DNA of 64,000 bases, taken from positions 29,098,625 through 29,162,624 of the forward strand of contig NC_132894.1 in assembly GCF_030463535.1 (NCBI RefSeq), in the 5' to 3' direction. This document shows, piece after piece, positions 39,406 through 58,113 of the stretch. The position numbers and the translations under genes were made by a program. Within the stretch, counting starts at the first letter, position 1; every line of letters starts with the position of its first letter. Source of the stretch: Salminus brasiliensis (lineage: Eukaryota > Chordata > Actinopteri > Characiformes > Bryconidae). The notes beneath the pieces were generated by a model. The model saw only the letters and a list, made by a program, of their open reading frames with translations. It ran no database searches and was not told the origin of the DNA.

Positions 39406-40239
39406 AGAACCGGAAAAGGTCTAATACTCATGGTTCTGCTCTGCTTTTACTTGATTTATTACATTTATTATCCTTCTTTGAGGTGAAAGAGCAACTGTGT
39501 TGTTTCTAGCGGATCGGTCAGTTATTTTCCTATTCTCACACAGGGAAACAGTGTGTGTGTGTATGTGTGTGCGCATGCCTGTGTGAGTGTTGACACTCCA
39601 AGGCCACTCGCCACCCCCAGCGGAGTAGAGTAAAGCCCCCTCTCTGCCCTCATGCACACTAGCCTCATGGGAACACAAACAGGGAGCCGGCAGAAAGCTG
39701 GAGCTCCGTCCAAAACTTTTACTGAATTCTTAATTTCTGTGATGAAATCTGGCCAAACAGTGAGGGCTTTTCAATGTTCTTTTGCACACTCGTAAACATA
39801 AAGGTGCCAGAACGGGTTTACTTGGAGTGCCGCCTATAAAAGAGCTACGTTAATGAACCTATATATGAATATATATAGACAACAGTTTGGCTCTCTTCTC
39901 CTCTCTCACTCTCTCTCTCACACATTATCTCTCATTTTCCTTATCCTTTGCTAAACAAACATGTGTCCAGTGCTGTGTTTGGCTAAGCTGAAGTGAAAGG
40001 CAGATAAAATATAAAGGAGGAAGTGACTGGAGGAAAAATAACAGTGTCCTTTGCCTTCCTTTGTCTGTGTTGTGGTGTGTAATGTCAGTTAATGAATTAC
40101 TTACATCGAAACCACTGCCATACAGAAACCTTCTAAACTTAAAAGTTAAAGGGGCTCCAGAAAGGACAACTGTATTTACCTTGGCATAGTTGAATGTGAA
40201 CCTCAAACACTGGAGTGTCCTTCTTTTAAAAGAAAAACT

Positions 40240-40380
40240 AGGAGGGCTTTGAGTGGTTCTGCTGTCTAATGCGCTATTATGCCCGGAGGTTGCGAGTTCG
40301 AATCCCAAGCCATGCTGGTTTTCCATCAGCGGCAGGAGTCAGAGAAAGCACAATTGGACGTGATCTCTCCGGGTGAGTGC
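40240..40380 (+). mobile_element. SINE head and body fragment
   Basis: gggctttgagtggttctgct with B-box-like gcgagttcgaatccc, then catcagcggcaggagtcaga / gaaagcacaattggacgtga. Same family as 19680-20115; the tail is lost. Confidence 0.65.
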
Positions 40381-41094
40381 ATGGCGCTCTCACTGCGGAC
40401 CTGGCGCTTTCCTCAAAGGAAAATTCCAAAACCCCCAAACTTTCTTTACTGTTATATTTACACCCCAAAAAGTTTTAACCTAGTCTAACCTGGAGCTAAA
40501 GACTCATTTATACTCACATTACGTCCAAAAAGTAATACGTCCATATCAACTGTTGCAGCCTCCACTGCTCTCATACTTCTATGCATTCCATTATGTTGCC
40601 ATGGATGGTAGGACATTTCATAGTCAAACGTTTCTGACCACAACAAACCACAAAGCGACATTGCAGGAGGTCATGATGAATGTACTTTACCTAGTGTCAG
40701 TTTCTTCTTCGCTGTGTCCATATGGCAGTGGTTTTATTTTGTATTAAAAACATATTTGCTACACTACCCCCACGATTTCTAGTGGTACATGCTTTTCTGT
40801 ATCAGCATTTAACGTTGAGCATGAATAAGCCTTAAAACGCAACAGCGACTTCAGGAGAATGTGCCGTTGTTGATAATAAAGAGCAGCAAATTACCTCCCA
40901 ACTACCTGCCAGTTATAGGAATACAGGTTGCTGAGCCAGTGTCTGCAGAAGGGAATCTCAAACTTGGCACACCACAGAGAAAGCCAGTGGGAGTCAACCA
41001 GGCTAAAAGCTAATGCTAGCAGACACTGGCTTTTCCACCTTTTCTCTCCATCATCTGCTCCCTCAAAAACTAACTGGACCACCTCAGCTGACTA

Positions 41095-41170
41095 CCAAAC
41101 AAACCCTACATAAAAGGAAGGAGTGTGTTTCCTTCAGAGGTAAGATAACAGGGTGGTAAATAAGCTTGTT
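41095..41170 (+). repeat. Dispersed repeat H, sense
   Basis: ctacataaaaggaaggagtg / tccttcagaggtaagataac / agggtggtaaa; same order as 63235-63300. Confidence 0.5.
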
Positions 41171-41439
41171 ATATCATATCTAGGCATTTTTTCTTTGCCC
41201 CAATCAAAGTCATTGATACTTATTATACTTATTTTTTCTTGCTTTTCTACATCAAAGACCAACTTAAATACTTATTAAATACATTCTGCTAATCATTTAC
41301 ATCCCATGTTATGACCTTCTCCATGTCTCCATATTATTCCTATTTGATCATACACTGGCATTCATTCTTTAATGAGCCCTGATACACCCCAAAAAATATA
41401 TATATAATGGAAAAACAGACAACGAAGATTGCTAGTCTT

Positions 41440-41900
41440 ATTCTGTAGGCCCTGATGACTCCTCGTCACTGCTTTTCAGAACATTTTCCTAAAATAATCT
41501 AAACAAACTGCTTCCCATGCATTCTGCACTGCTGTCCACGCACCTCCTACATCTCCACACATCACCCAACACAGTCCCACAAGTTCTCAGTGGTGTTTAT
41601 ATCTGGTGATTTTGTTCTCCATGACATCACCTGAACCGTCTCACTCCTCAACCCACTCAATCACTTGATGAGCGGTGTGGCAAACTGCATTGGCGTGCAT
41701 ATTAAGCAATTTTTGTGGTTCTCCACCATGAAACAAGAGGTAGTTCCCTTCAAACACATCCAAAACAGCTGCTGCAGTTCATTACAACTGCCATTGTGTC
41801 AAAATCTCTTTCGTCAAAAGCACCAGCTGCTGTTTTCAATGTAATAAAAATTTCATGATGACTTAAAGGGCCCAGATTTACTTGAAATTAAACCATGTCA
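41440..41900 (-). pseudogene. Tc1-like transposase remnant with SPDINTTENLW
   Basis: On the minus strand 41645-41565 reads TVQVMSWRTKSPDINTTENLW followed by DCVG, which is the region of the catalytic Glu in Tc1-like transposases. The flanking frames contain stops. Only the C-terminal third is traceable. Confidence 0.6.
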
Positions 41901-42134
41901 CATTAAATGACCCATAACCTACATTTTTCTTGTGTTTTATTTTTTTCCTAAGGTCGGCTGACAACGTGGGCTGGTTTTATGAGTTTAGAAGTGACCATTT
42001 TCCACCTTTTCTTTATCTCTTAATATTTAACAGCTATATAGTTTTTTTTTTTAGTATTGTGCCTTTAAACATTACATGTGTAGATTACAACTGTTGTGTG
42101 AATGGGTGGGGCTAAAGTGCAGTAGGCTGAATAG

Positions 42135-43640
42135 ATGGATGTATGTAAATATGTAAATGTACTCTGTATTTCCATTCCCTTCTGTTCTGTCAAAATGAAG
42201 CCAAAACTGTCCACCATGTTGTCAAATTTGCTGATTTCTGATTGGTAGTCGCCACAGTGCGTCACTGCTCATTTGCATAACCTAGCTCATGGTTTTGTCA
42301 CTGAACGCTGCTGAGTGTCCAGTGAGTGACTTCCAGATGCTGACTTCCTTTCGTCACTTCAAGTGTGCATGTACGGTTAGACTGCCTTCATTGAACTCAC
42401 AGCGCTGATTTTTCCAGCTGATTTTTCCTCTGGATTCTCAGTTTGTCCAGTAAGTGGAATGTTTCAACAGTAAAAGTGCCACTAAAACTCAGTTACTCCA
42501 TGTAATAAACATAAAGGATGCGATGCAGGTCCTGGCTGTCAATCACTTTATTCTTAAGTGTAACCCCACTGTGGTTGCGTCACTTTTGAGAGATCTGGTG
42601 CTGTCCATGTCTTCTGCAGTCATTGGGTTTTTCATTTTGTCATAAAAACTGTAAAATTTTACATTCAGATTTTTTTTACCAACAATGTTTACATACTGGT
42701 ACTGCATTACAAGCCCTGTATGTATACATTTGGAGATAGAAGGATGACCACCAAGCTGCATCAAATGAAGATACACTTAATCAAGCCATTGCCATCCCTC
42801 TTTCTCCCATCTTATTCACATTCATCAAAAGCCAGACAGCCATTTGGTGTAATACAATGTAGTGAAATGGATGTGCTACACTTTAGCATTAGCTTTGTAG
42901 AAAAAAAGCAGGCAAATCAATACATATTGTATTAGTAGAACCCACTTGTGTCCATTAAAGTCAGTGTGAAGCATCTTATTGATGGCTCAGCGTGGTCAGA
43001 AGCTGAGCATTTTCAGTTAGTAATGGAGAGTTAAGTCACATTCTTTGGATAAGTGAGCTGAGTTTTGGGGGTTTTGGTGTACATTTTGTGCAGTATGGCT
43101 GCACAGCATGGGCCAAATGTAGTAATTAGTGATTGCATTGCCACATGTTACATTACATTTGTGACACAACTACAAATACACTGGTGAATCAGTGGTGAAT
43201 GGTGAAAGAATGGTGAAAGGTTGCTTCATAAAAAAGTATGTACATAAATTTCTACATTTTCTCACTAAATGCTCTTAATGGAATCAAAATATTAATGTTG
43301 CACATACAGCACTGGCAATATCACCAGAAATACCCCACACAAAATTGTCCAATGTGGTAGATAAGCTGTTGTTGGCACTAGTAGAACTACAGAACAAGTA
43401 ACACATGAATAGTAAACTCATTTTTATGCAACATTCAATGTGTAGCAGTGTTAGCTTGCTTGCTAGTAGCATCCATGAAGAATTCTTTAGAAGGTGACTT
43501 TTAAACAACCTTATATTTCAGAGGATCCAGTGATATTCATGTCAAAAATGGGAAGAAAAAAAAAGAGTCAGGTTTAGGCTCCTAAGGAAGGCTACCGTAT
43601 CAGATTTGATGGCATGACTTTCGAACCATTGTAGACAAAT
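42135..43640. other. Non-coding, no recognised feature
   Basis: A+T-rich sequence without recognisable genes. A segment near 42090-42120 (gaatgggtggggctaaagtg) has the look of a common dispersed fish repeat. Confidence 0.4.
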
Positions 43641-43705
43641 TATAATTATATATATATAATTATTATATATATATTATATATATATATAATTATATATAAT
43701 TAGCC
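43640..43705. repeat. AT-rich TATA/AATTA simple repeat
   Basis: Interrupted TA repeat with aattatatatataattatta-type palindromic interruptions, next to a duplicated attagccattata word. Confidence 0.85.
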
Positions 43706-43749
43706 ATTATAATTAGCCATTATGTTCAAGAGAGCATAAAATAAATAAA

Positions 43750-44100
43750 TAAATACATTTTCTCCCCATCACATGCAATGCTCCCAACACATGCACAGGC
43801 AGCCAGTTCCTCTTTTCAGAACTGCCGCTGATGCAACGCTACTAGACAACCAACATGCTTAGGAAAGTAGAAAAAGTGCCATGTACCTGTCTCTGACGCA
43901 CTGGCCAGCAAACGCCAGTGCCGGCCAGCCTGCCTTGGGATGATGTGGGAGAAAGCGCCTTCTACCCACCGTGGAGAGAGCAAGGCCAATTGTGCTCTAT
44001 GTAGGCCTTGACTAGCGATGGCTAACAGCATGACTGGGATTAGAACAAGCACCTTATTCCGCTGGTCAGCAACTTATTCCACTGGACCACTCGAGGTCAA
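43750..44100 (-). mobile_element. SINE, antisense, nearly full length
   Basis: attttctccccatcacatgc (tail) through gagagcaaggccaattgtgc to ggactggaccactcgagg-like head sequence, in antisense. Same family as 19680-20115. Confidence 0.65.
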
Positions 44101-45061
44101 TTTGTGCTCGTTTTAACAAGCCAATCAACAAAAACCTCTTTTGAATCCACTAATGTGTACAGATGAGGATTCATATGCTCAGATATTATCAACACATAAC
44201 TTTTTTGCAATGCAATAAAACAAATTGTGTACACATCCAATATACATGATATTATCTAGTATGATTCATATGGAATATGATAAATCATGAACAATTATAT
44301 GATATTTAGAGGTACTATAAAGCTGGTGGTAGAACATTTGACCCCACAGCATCTCCACAAACAAGTCTAGCCAGCCTTGTCACGTGACTTCCAGAAAAAT
44401 AATCTTGACTGGAGTGGACGGATAGACTGTAGCTCAGGGTTCAGTGATTTTGGCGCCCTGGTCACAGAATTCATTCGGTGTACATGCAGTTCTTCTCCAA
44501 GCACATTTAACTAACTACATTCTGAGCAGTTTTAAGGGCTTTGCAATGAATGTGTACAAAACACACACTCAGAAGCACCTCTTGTTGTGTGTCTAGTTAG
44601 CGCTGTCCATCATTCGAGCTTGGTAGTGCATCAGGGGGCCTACAGTAAGTGCTTCCACATTGTCCTAGAAAAAGGCAGCACGAAACTGCAGCCAGTTGAT
44701 TTATGATCTGATCGGTCATGCTTTGTAGCGAGCACACACGTGTTTATTTATGAGAAGTGGGGAGGGGCGGCCTGAGTATTTATGTGTGAAGAGGGAGTCG
44801 TGGATCATGAACACTTTGTGTGAGTGCCTAAGTGGTGCATTGTGTGAGCGCATTTTCTGGTTTGGAGTGTGTGGTGGATATCTGTTAGTAGACACTGCAT
44901 TTAAATAATATATAAAGTCATCTGTGTGTTTGAGGTTCTATTTGATATTAAACTTTTTTAGATTTGTAGCAGAGGTCATAGATCAGAACCCATATTAACC
45001 ATCTGAAATCACTTCTTCAAACCTGAATGCGGTTAAGCAAAGGAGACTTTCATGCAAAGTA

Positions 45062-45360
45062 TACCTCTCCAACTGTTAAGCATGGGAGAAGATTTATTAG
45101 GTTTGTGTTGCAGCCAGTGGCACGGTGAACATTTTGCTGGTAGTGGAAAGATTGGATTCAATTAAATACCAACAAAAAATCTGAAGTTAAACAGAGGATG
45201 GCTCCTACAGCAGATAAAGATTCCCAACAGACCTCAAAATCCACATGCCCATGACCATGCAGGGTGTGCAACTTGTAGCTTTGGGTCGTTTTCGTTTTAC
45301 AGTAACAGATATTTTGACCAGGGGTGGCCAAGTTTTTGCCTGCCACTGTAGTGCCATAGA
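45062..45360 (+). pseudogene. Internally deleted Tc1-like transposase remnant
   Basis: The plus strand reads SPTVKHGRRFIRFVLQPVAR, then WIQLNTN, SEVKQRMAPTADKD and SKST, the order of a common fish Tc1-like transposase from the glycine box to the second Asp. It then jumps at CCATGACCATGCAGGG to the 3' non-coding part of that element (to about 45360). The C-terminal coding third is missing. Stops and frameshifts are present. Confidence 0.6.
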
Positions 45361-45364
45361 ACCA

Positions 45365-48158
45365 CATGAGCAAGCCTATTTGAGATTACATTACAGCTTT
45401 GCACAATTCAAATGAGACTGTTAACTTACTAGTTTGCTATGTGCCTCATAGCTCCAGTTTAGCTCCTTTGGAGAACATTCTCAGAGGGGTTGAGCTCAAC
45501 TGGTTCAACAGAAGACCTGATTTAACTTTTCTGAGTATGACCATAATCACAATTGCTATCTTGTATTTGAGTTGAAGTCACTTTTTCGCTTTAGCCCATG
45601 GGCTGTTATATTAATTACGTTGTGATGTAAAGTGAATGAACACAGGTGGGAAAGCTCTGCAGATGATCTACGAGGGGTGCTTCTCTCTCTTTATGGCCAG
45701 ACTGAGACCATCACTGGAGTTCCTCAGGTTTTAAATGCAGGTTCCTTCTGCCACCTGCTGGTAATGCCTTCCAATCGCTTGCATTCAACCAACACAGATG
45801 CCAGAAGGAGTGACAGGTATTTCCTCAAAAAGAAAGAGTACAACTCTTCACCTTTTAATAAGATTTATTTAAAGGCTCTGGAACCAGCTTCTGCATTTAT
45901 TGGTCACACAGATAGGCATAGGCATGTACAAAAACATTCACAGCTCTAAACCTTCCATATCCTTTATCCACTTTACAGCCAGTCTTCATACCTTAGAATT
46001 AAATAGGCAGTTGCTGATATATGTAAACGGGCCCTGTTCTCGTTAGCTCCCCTTATAGAGGGTATGCACGTGACGTCACAGGTGGCAGGAGTCACTGCGC
46101 GCATGCCCACTAAGTGGCAAAAAAAAGCATTAGCATTCATTGTGAAAAAGCTGTTGGCTGCAATTTGCAGAAACAACTAGAATCCAGGCACCAAAAACTG
46201 TGGGAGCTTACTGAGCACTGAAGTCAGGCTCTGAAAACAGGTGGTGGAAAAACTAAGCCCACTGGAGTTGTGAATTTAGCGACATGTCAAGTTCAAGCAA
46301 GATGGAAAGCAAGCAAACCTCTACTCAGACACACTACTGTGTGTCTACAAACAGTGGAAAACACTCCTAAGATCATTCTTGCTCTCAGATATGAGGCTTT
46401 ATCCTCTAAACGGGTGTGACTGAAGCCTCAGTTAGCTGGACATTCCTGGCTACACATCGCTGTCCATGGTTCTTTAGTAACCTGGATGGATCGCTGTCGA
46501 GTCTAACTTAAGTAGATAATTGCTTGTTCCATTCCCGGTTGGGCCGTTTCGGTCTGACTGAAGTTGAAGTGGGTGTGGTCCAGCGGGAATATGACGTCAA
46601 TGCATGTGCTCTATAGTGTCCCATTTAAGAGCACTTGGAAGACCTGAAACACTCAAGTATTTAGCAAGAGTGGGCGGAGCTCAAGGGCTGGATTTATATT
46701 AAATATGCTGGTTTCTGTGACGTTAAGGAAATCCGTCTGTTTGCACTGCTCAGTTTGCATATGTGGACTGGAAGTGAACGGTACATAGGGGCACTTTTAA
46801 CAGGGTTGAAAGTGATACCTGATACCTTTAATATTCCTGGAGAAACTCTTTTCAGGTGTTTAGAAAATAGCAACTACTCAATATACAAAAATATACATAG
46901 AAAGTCTGCACTGTATCTCCTCATCCAGACAGAATGCTGGGGTCCCTTTTGACCATGAAAATGAACAGTACATCAGAAAGGGTAGAAAAGATCTAGGGTA
47001 GAAAATATCCATTCTCACAGGTGCATTTCTCACTGCTTGTATAAAATGGTGCTGTGCCCTTCAGGGCCTATTATCCTGTTGATAACCATATAATGAAACA
47101 CACATATGCACACACACACATGACACAGTGGTCATAAAATAAGGTAATTCACATATGAATCCTACATATCATCAGTGTTGTTTTCTGTGAAAGCTTGAAC
47201 AAGCCAATTCATTGAGGTAGACAGCTTTAAATTAAACTGCACTGAAGTCAAAGTTAAAGGCTAACGCTAAAGGCTAAAGCACAACAAGAAAAAGCAGCAG
47301 CAGTCATCCCCAAGGCAAACAAAAGGCGAATGGTCATTGAACCCTTTTCTACAGCAGTGTCCAATTTCGGTCCCGGGGGTGGGGTGGGGTTTAGTGTCCA
47401 GTGATTTCTCTGCTCAGTCACACAGGGTAAACCCTTTTTTATTTTAAGCTTTTCTGCATAATTAAATGGGTCAAACTTAAACTAAGACATTCACAGGGGG
47501 CTGGTATGAAATTCTCTGTTGTGGAAAAACTACAGAGTCAGACTTGTTCACAGTGGTGGTGAATGGACTGTTGAATTCAAAAGTTGAATGCATTGCATTT
47601 GCATTGAACACACAGTGCCCCTGGTTTCCTTTTACCACCACTGTAAGAAAACCTAAGTTGATGCATCAGATGAAGGCTAAACAAGTAGGTTTGTTTGCAC
47701 AGGGAATTTACCAAAACTGTACAAAGCCACGCTTCCTTTAGGAACAGGCGATACCACTGACTTTCTCTACAATATGATATATGAGTATTACAGGGCTGGA
47801 TTTCCAAAATATACTTCAATATATTCCAGTGAACATGAAATGAGAATCTTCCTGATTTCTACAGACAGAAATGATAAATACAGTGATCAGTGAAAGTATG
47901 TGTTAAAGATTTTTGCACTACTCTTAATTGTGCTCATCCAAAAATATGGATCAATGAATATAATAACCTAATATTAGGCTTATCACTGTATCTGGGTAAT
48001 ATTTGCGTGTATGTTGGTATCCTATGCATTAATTTCTACTACAATCATTTATTCTAATTTGGCATCAATACATGCTCATCCAATTTCGATAGAATCTGCT
48101 GCAGTGTCTGTAGTGTACTGTCGATTACCAAGGAGAGATGCTAACTGACTGTATACAC
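45365..48158. other. Non-coding, no recognised feature
   Basis: This is the 3' neighbourhood of dhcr7. Frames up to 105 residues (45632-45949) carry no motif I know. No clear repeat other than short CA-rich stretches. Confidence 0.4.
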
Positions 48159-48159
48159 A

Positions 48160-48896
48160 TACACCGACCAGCCATAGCATTAGCACCATCTGCCTGATAC
48201 CTGTGCTGCCACAACAGATCTGACCATTCTAGGCATGAACTCTACAAGGCCTCTGAAGTCGTCCTGTGGTATCTGGCACCAAGATAAAGTAGGGCCTCCA
48301 TGTCTCACACAAATTCCTTATAGGCAACTCTCAAAACTGAAGGTAGCATCATTCGGCTCAATGATGCATTAAAAAAACTGATTTTTCAGCTTGTTCTGGA
48401 TCTCCACATCAAGGGTGGGGGGGGCGGGGGGGCTTTCTCTTCTAGCACAGGTCAAGCCTCTTTCGCTTGCAGTCTAACCTTTTTGCTGTGGAGCCTTCCA
48501 AGATCTCCCATTTATTTTTGAATCAGTGACCAGCCTCCTCAGTTCTGCATCAGTGAGCCTTGGGTGCCCATGACCCTGTCGCTGGTTCACCGGTTGTCCT
48601 TTCTTGGACCAGGTTTGGTAGGTCCTGACCACTGCATGCCAGAAAAACTCCACAAGACCTGCCTGATGTTTTGGAGATGTTGTGAGCCAGTCGGCTCGCC
48701 ATCACAATTTGGCCCTGGTCAAAGTAGCCCAGATCCATGTTCTTTTACCTGCTTTTAAGACATCACCTTCAAGAACTGAAGGTTCTCTTGCTGCCTGATA
48801 TATCCCACCTCCTGACAGATGCCACTGTAGATGAGGAAAATGTATGTTTTCTCATGTCACCTACCAGTGGTGCTAATATTATGGCTGATCGGTGTA
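48160..48896 (-). mobile_element. Deleted Tc1-like element, same family as 9.3 kb
   Basis: Starts acaccgaccagccatagcat and ends atggctgatcggtgta, in inverted orientation. Its internal sequence (gcctctgaa...tcctg...ggtatctggc) matches the copy at 9301-9800. No intact reading frame. It lies about 0.25 kb past the dhcr7 stop codon. Confidence 0.7.
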
Positions 48897-49140
48897 AATG
48901 TCTATATATTATTATTATGAGAATTATTTGTTAACTTATTACCTATTTATCAATTTATCAGACCTCTAATTTTCCGAATCTACCTACCCTTCATCCTTAC
49001 GTTACATCCGTACAAGGATCAAATGATCTGAACTATAAATAACTTACTATTGGAACTATTGGAAAGGAAATTTCTGCAGAAGGTCAGCACACTCACACAT
49101 CTTTCCAGACCCCCACCCCTCTTTGCCATTTTCCTTGTTT

Positions 49141-53727
<4,587 letters not shown>

Positions 53728-55400
53728 GGCTGTCTATCAGAGAAAGAAAGGAGAGAAGCTTAGAGACATTTCGGTTATCTAACTAGGAGGAACTGTCATA
53801 ACAGTAACTGTAATAAAAGGCCCTGTTTGGACTTGAGTATTAAAGATAACATATAGATAATAGCACCCTGATATGGGGCTAAAGGCAGATGTCTAACAGA
53901 CAGACAAAATTAGAACTGCTTCATTTTGCAATCTTCAATCCTTGACCTTTGACATAGTTTGTGCTTGCCCCTGAAACAGCATATATATCTGATGAATGTG
54001 ATCTCAAACGCTAAGCTGATTTGTACGTTTTGTACGTTAACATCCATGTCTCTACTAAATGTATTAGGAAACAGCCCATTTAAACAATTTAAAGGAACAG
54101 ATCACAGCAAAATTAAGTCTTTCCATTGCTGCACAATGCTGTCCATCAGCCAAGGCGTATTTGGTATCCGAGATTTACGCTCCACTACAAACTTGATGTA
54201 TTTAATGATGGAAATCTGATTTTTATGTGGTGTGCTTTCCCTGCAGCAGTATTCTGCTCGGCACACGATGGACAGAGTGTAGCCAGTATCAGGAGTGCAT
54301 TCAGTGTAGCATCAATCCACAGAATCTTTGTGGACTCACATAGGCTAGTGGTGGCTTTTAAAGGTGGTTTTCATCATTTTTTCCAAATGTATGAATTATT
54401 CAATATTTGAACAGTGAGCTCCCACACATTTCAGTGCCTGGATTCCAGAATTACAGCAAACCATTAGCTTCAGTTTTCTTGAGCTTCTTAAGCCTCTAAT
54501 GCATTTCCCAACTGTAGGGGGAGCCCAGGAGCAAAATAAACAATTGTTGCATAATGCTGCTTTAAGGCACAATGGATCCAAATGGATATTTAGAGCTGGA
54601 CTATTTGAGATGTAGGCTTATGTAAATTTCATCAGTTTCACAAATGTATGAATTATTCAATATTTAAAATATAAATATAATATAGCATATAGTATAAAAT
54701 ACAGTTACCGAGTGTTTTAATTACACTCTGATGCCTCATTATGTGTTTACAATAATGGTGATGGTGATGGCTGGAACAAGGATTCACAATTTCTACACGG
54801 CAGATATTTCTGTCATAATAGATTTATTTTTTTTATTTTTTTAACTTTATTGCTACCTCAAAAAAAAAAAAGGGAAAACAACATATTTGTGTACATTATA
54901 ATCCATTCTTGTGAGTTGCATTTTCACCACCACTGTAAACGATTCGGAGTCGGTACGTTTTTCTAGAACGGTGCAATTCACATCAAACCGATTCATTCTG
55001 AATGAATGAATTTCCACTCGTAATATTAATGGATCCTTTTACACGATCGAAGTGAAGCTTCTAAGCTGAGTGTGAACTTCCACCACCACCTAATGCACCC
55101 ATAAATGTCAAACCTGAATAGACCGGACATTCACTTTCTGTTTAGGAGACTGCAGATCAAACGTCCAGTCGAGCGCTCGGGAAGCGTGGATGTGATGCTA
55201 CTCAGCCCGTCCATAACATTAATGCTCCCCTTTGCTCTTAATAAAGTGGCGTAAAATGTTCATTAAAATAAAACTCAAAATATTAATAAACATAAAAGAA
55301 TCATACTTACCTCTCTGCAGTAATAGTGGGCTGCAGGCCTGTCAATCTTAGCGCTTTCCAGATGTTGGCGATGAAGCGCAGAAAAATGGGATTGGACCTG
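53728..55400 (-). other. dhcr7: dhcr7 5' leader: non-coding exon 1 and intron 1
   Basis: A splice acceptor ends at 53734, leaving a 6-nt leader before the start codon. So the mRNA must begin in an upstream exon. The best donor is at 55310 (GAG followed by gtaagt on the minus strand), placing the 3' edge of exon 1 at 55311. The 5' end of exon 1 is not determinable by eye; 55400 is a placeholder. Intron 1 (about 1.6 kb) contains an antisense copy of a dispersed repeat (54508-54566) and poly-A/T runs near 54826-54870. The exon position is inferred from splice signals only. Confidence 0.6.
54508..54570 (-). repeat. Dispersed repeat G, antisense, in dhcr7 intron 1
   Basis: aactgtagggggagcccagg / agcaaaataaac / ttgcataatgctgctttaa. 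Further copies: 53195-53250 (antisense, dhcr7 intron), 23855-23925 and 33385-33450 (sense), and the head alone at 34093-34120. Confidence 0.6.
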
Positions 55401-55560
55401 AATTCCAGCTCCGCACATGCACTGAGGAGGGACCCTTCTCCTCCAATCAGGGAAGAGCGCAGCTGACACCTTCATCTGTGATTGGACGGCGGAGGTCTGA
55501 AGCCATAAGCACCTGATCAGGCCTTAGCCCTGTTTCACCAGGAGCGTCATTCCGCGCTGA
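55380..55560 (-). promoter_or_regulatory. Probable dhcr7 core promoter with CCAAT boxes
   Basis: This G+C-richer patch lies directly upstream of the inferred exon 1. It contains three CCAAT-box cores, at 55390-55395 and 55480-55485 (gattgg on plus, so CCAAT in gene orientation) and 55443-55447 (inverted). Clusters of CCAAT (NF-Y) sites are common in sterol-pathway promoters, where they assist SREBP. I did not find a clean sterol response element by eye. No TATA box stands out. Confidence 0.4.
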
Positions 55561-55645
55561 GATTACGCAGTGTGTATTAATGATGGCATATTAAGTTTTT
55601 ATTTTATTTTTATTTTTATCAAGGTAATATTAATTAATTTGTATG

Positions 55646-55656
<11 letters not shown>

Positions 55657-55713
<57 letters not shown>
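55657..55713. repeat. (TA)n and (GTAT)n compound microsatellite
   Basis: TA repeat followed by gtatgtatgtatgtatgtat, upstream of dhcr7 and outside the transposon. Confidence 0.9.
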
Positions 55714-55980
55714 GTAAAACAGTGCAAACAGAACAACAATAAATAAACAAAATAAAGTAAGTAAAATAAAATGAAAAATGTTATATATATAGCTGTATAG
55801 TGTTGCTTATTTTTATTTTGAGAGTAACACTGTAAAACATCCTGTATAGAAATGTCCTCGTAAAGCCTGTGTATACCATGTATACTATTGTTCTCTCTAT
55901 ATTGTGTATTGTCTGTAAATTATTTGTAGCTGTATATTGTTAACACTAGAGAGTCACTAACAGCACCTGATTCTGATCCT

Positions 55981-55983
<3 letters not shown>

Positions 55984-56042
<59 letters not shown>
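55984..56042. repeat. (TA)n microsatellite, about 59 bp
   Basis: Uninterrupted TA repeat ending exactly at the left end of the intact Tc1 copy 3. A second TA run followed by (GTAT)n lies at 55657-55713. Confidence 0.95.
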
Positions 56043-57637
<1,595 letters not shown>

Positions 57638-57994
57638 TATATATATACTAAAAAACTGAAATATAATACCATAAAGGAATATACACAAAAAAAAAAAAAC
57701 AGGAGGGACATATGTAGAAACTCTCTTGCTGGGTTATGCTAATTATTTGTTTAGTTATTTTCCTCTTAATAACAAATACACTCCTAACTTTACACACCTG
57801 CTATTTACATAACCAGGCATTGAATGATAACTATATCTAAATAATACTAGACTCCCATTAGGAGATCTTTGAGGATGTTTTAATGAACACAGTGATGTAA
57901 AATCACTACTTTTTGTGTGAATGGTTTTAGTATTTATTCTAATATTAGCTTTTTAATTAAATTAAGGAGCTTTTTAAGAAGGAAAAACCTTCTT

Positions 57995-58075
57995 TACTCT
58001 CAATGAAAGTCAATGTAACTCTATTGGTCTATTCATCAACAAATGCCATATTAAGTCAAATGATAAAAAAAAAGT
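57995..58075. repeat. Dispersed repeat F, copy beside the IS630-like element
   Basis: gaaagtcaatgtaactctat / tggtctattcatcaac / aaatgccatattaagtcaaa follows the family in order. It lies just left of the 2059-bp element. Confidence 0.5.
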
Positions 58076-58113
58076 GGCAAAAATGGAGAAAAAATGAAAT
58101 TTGTACCATTTTA

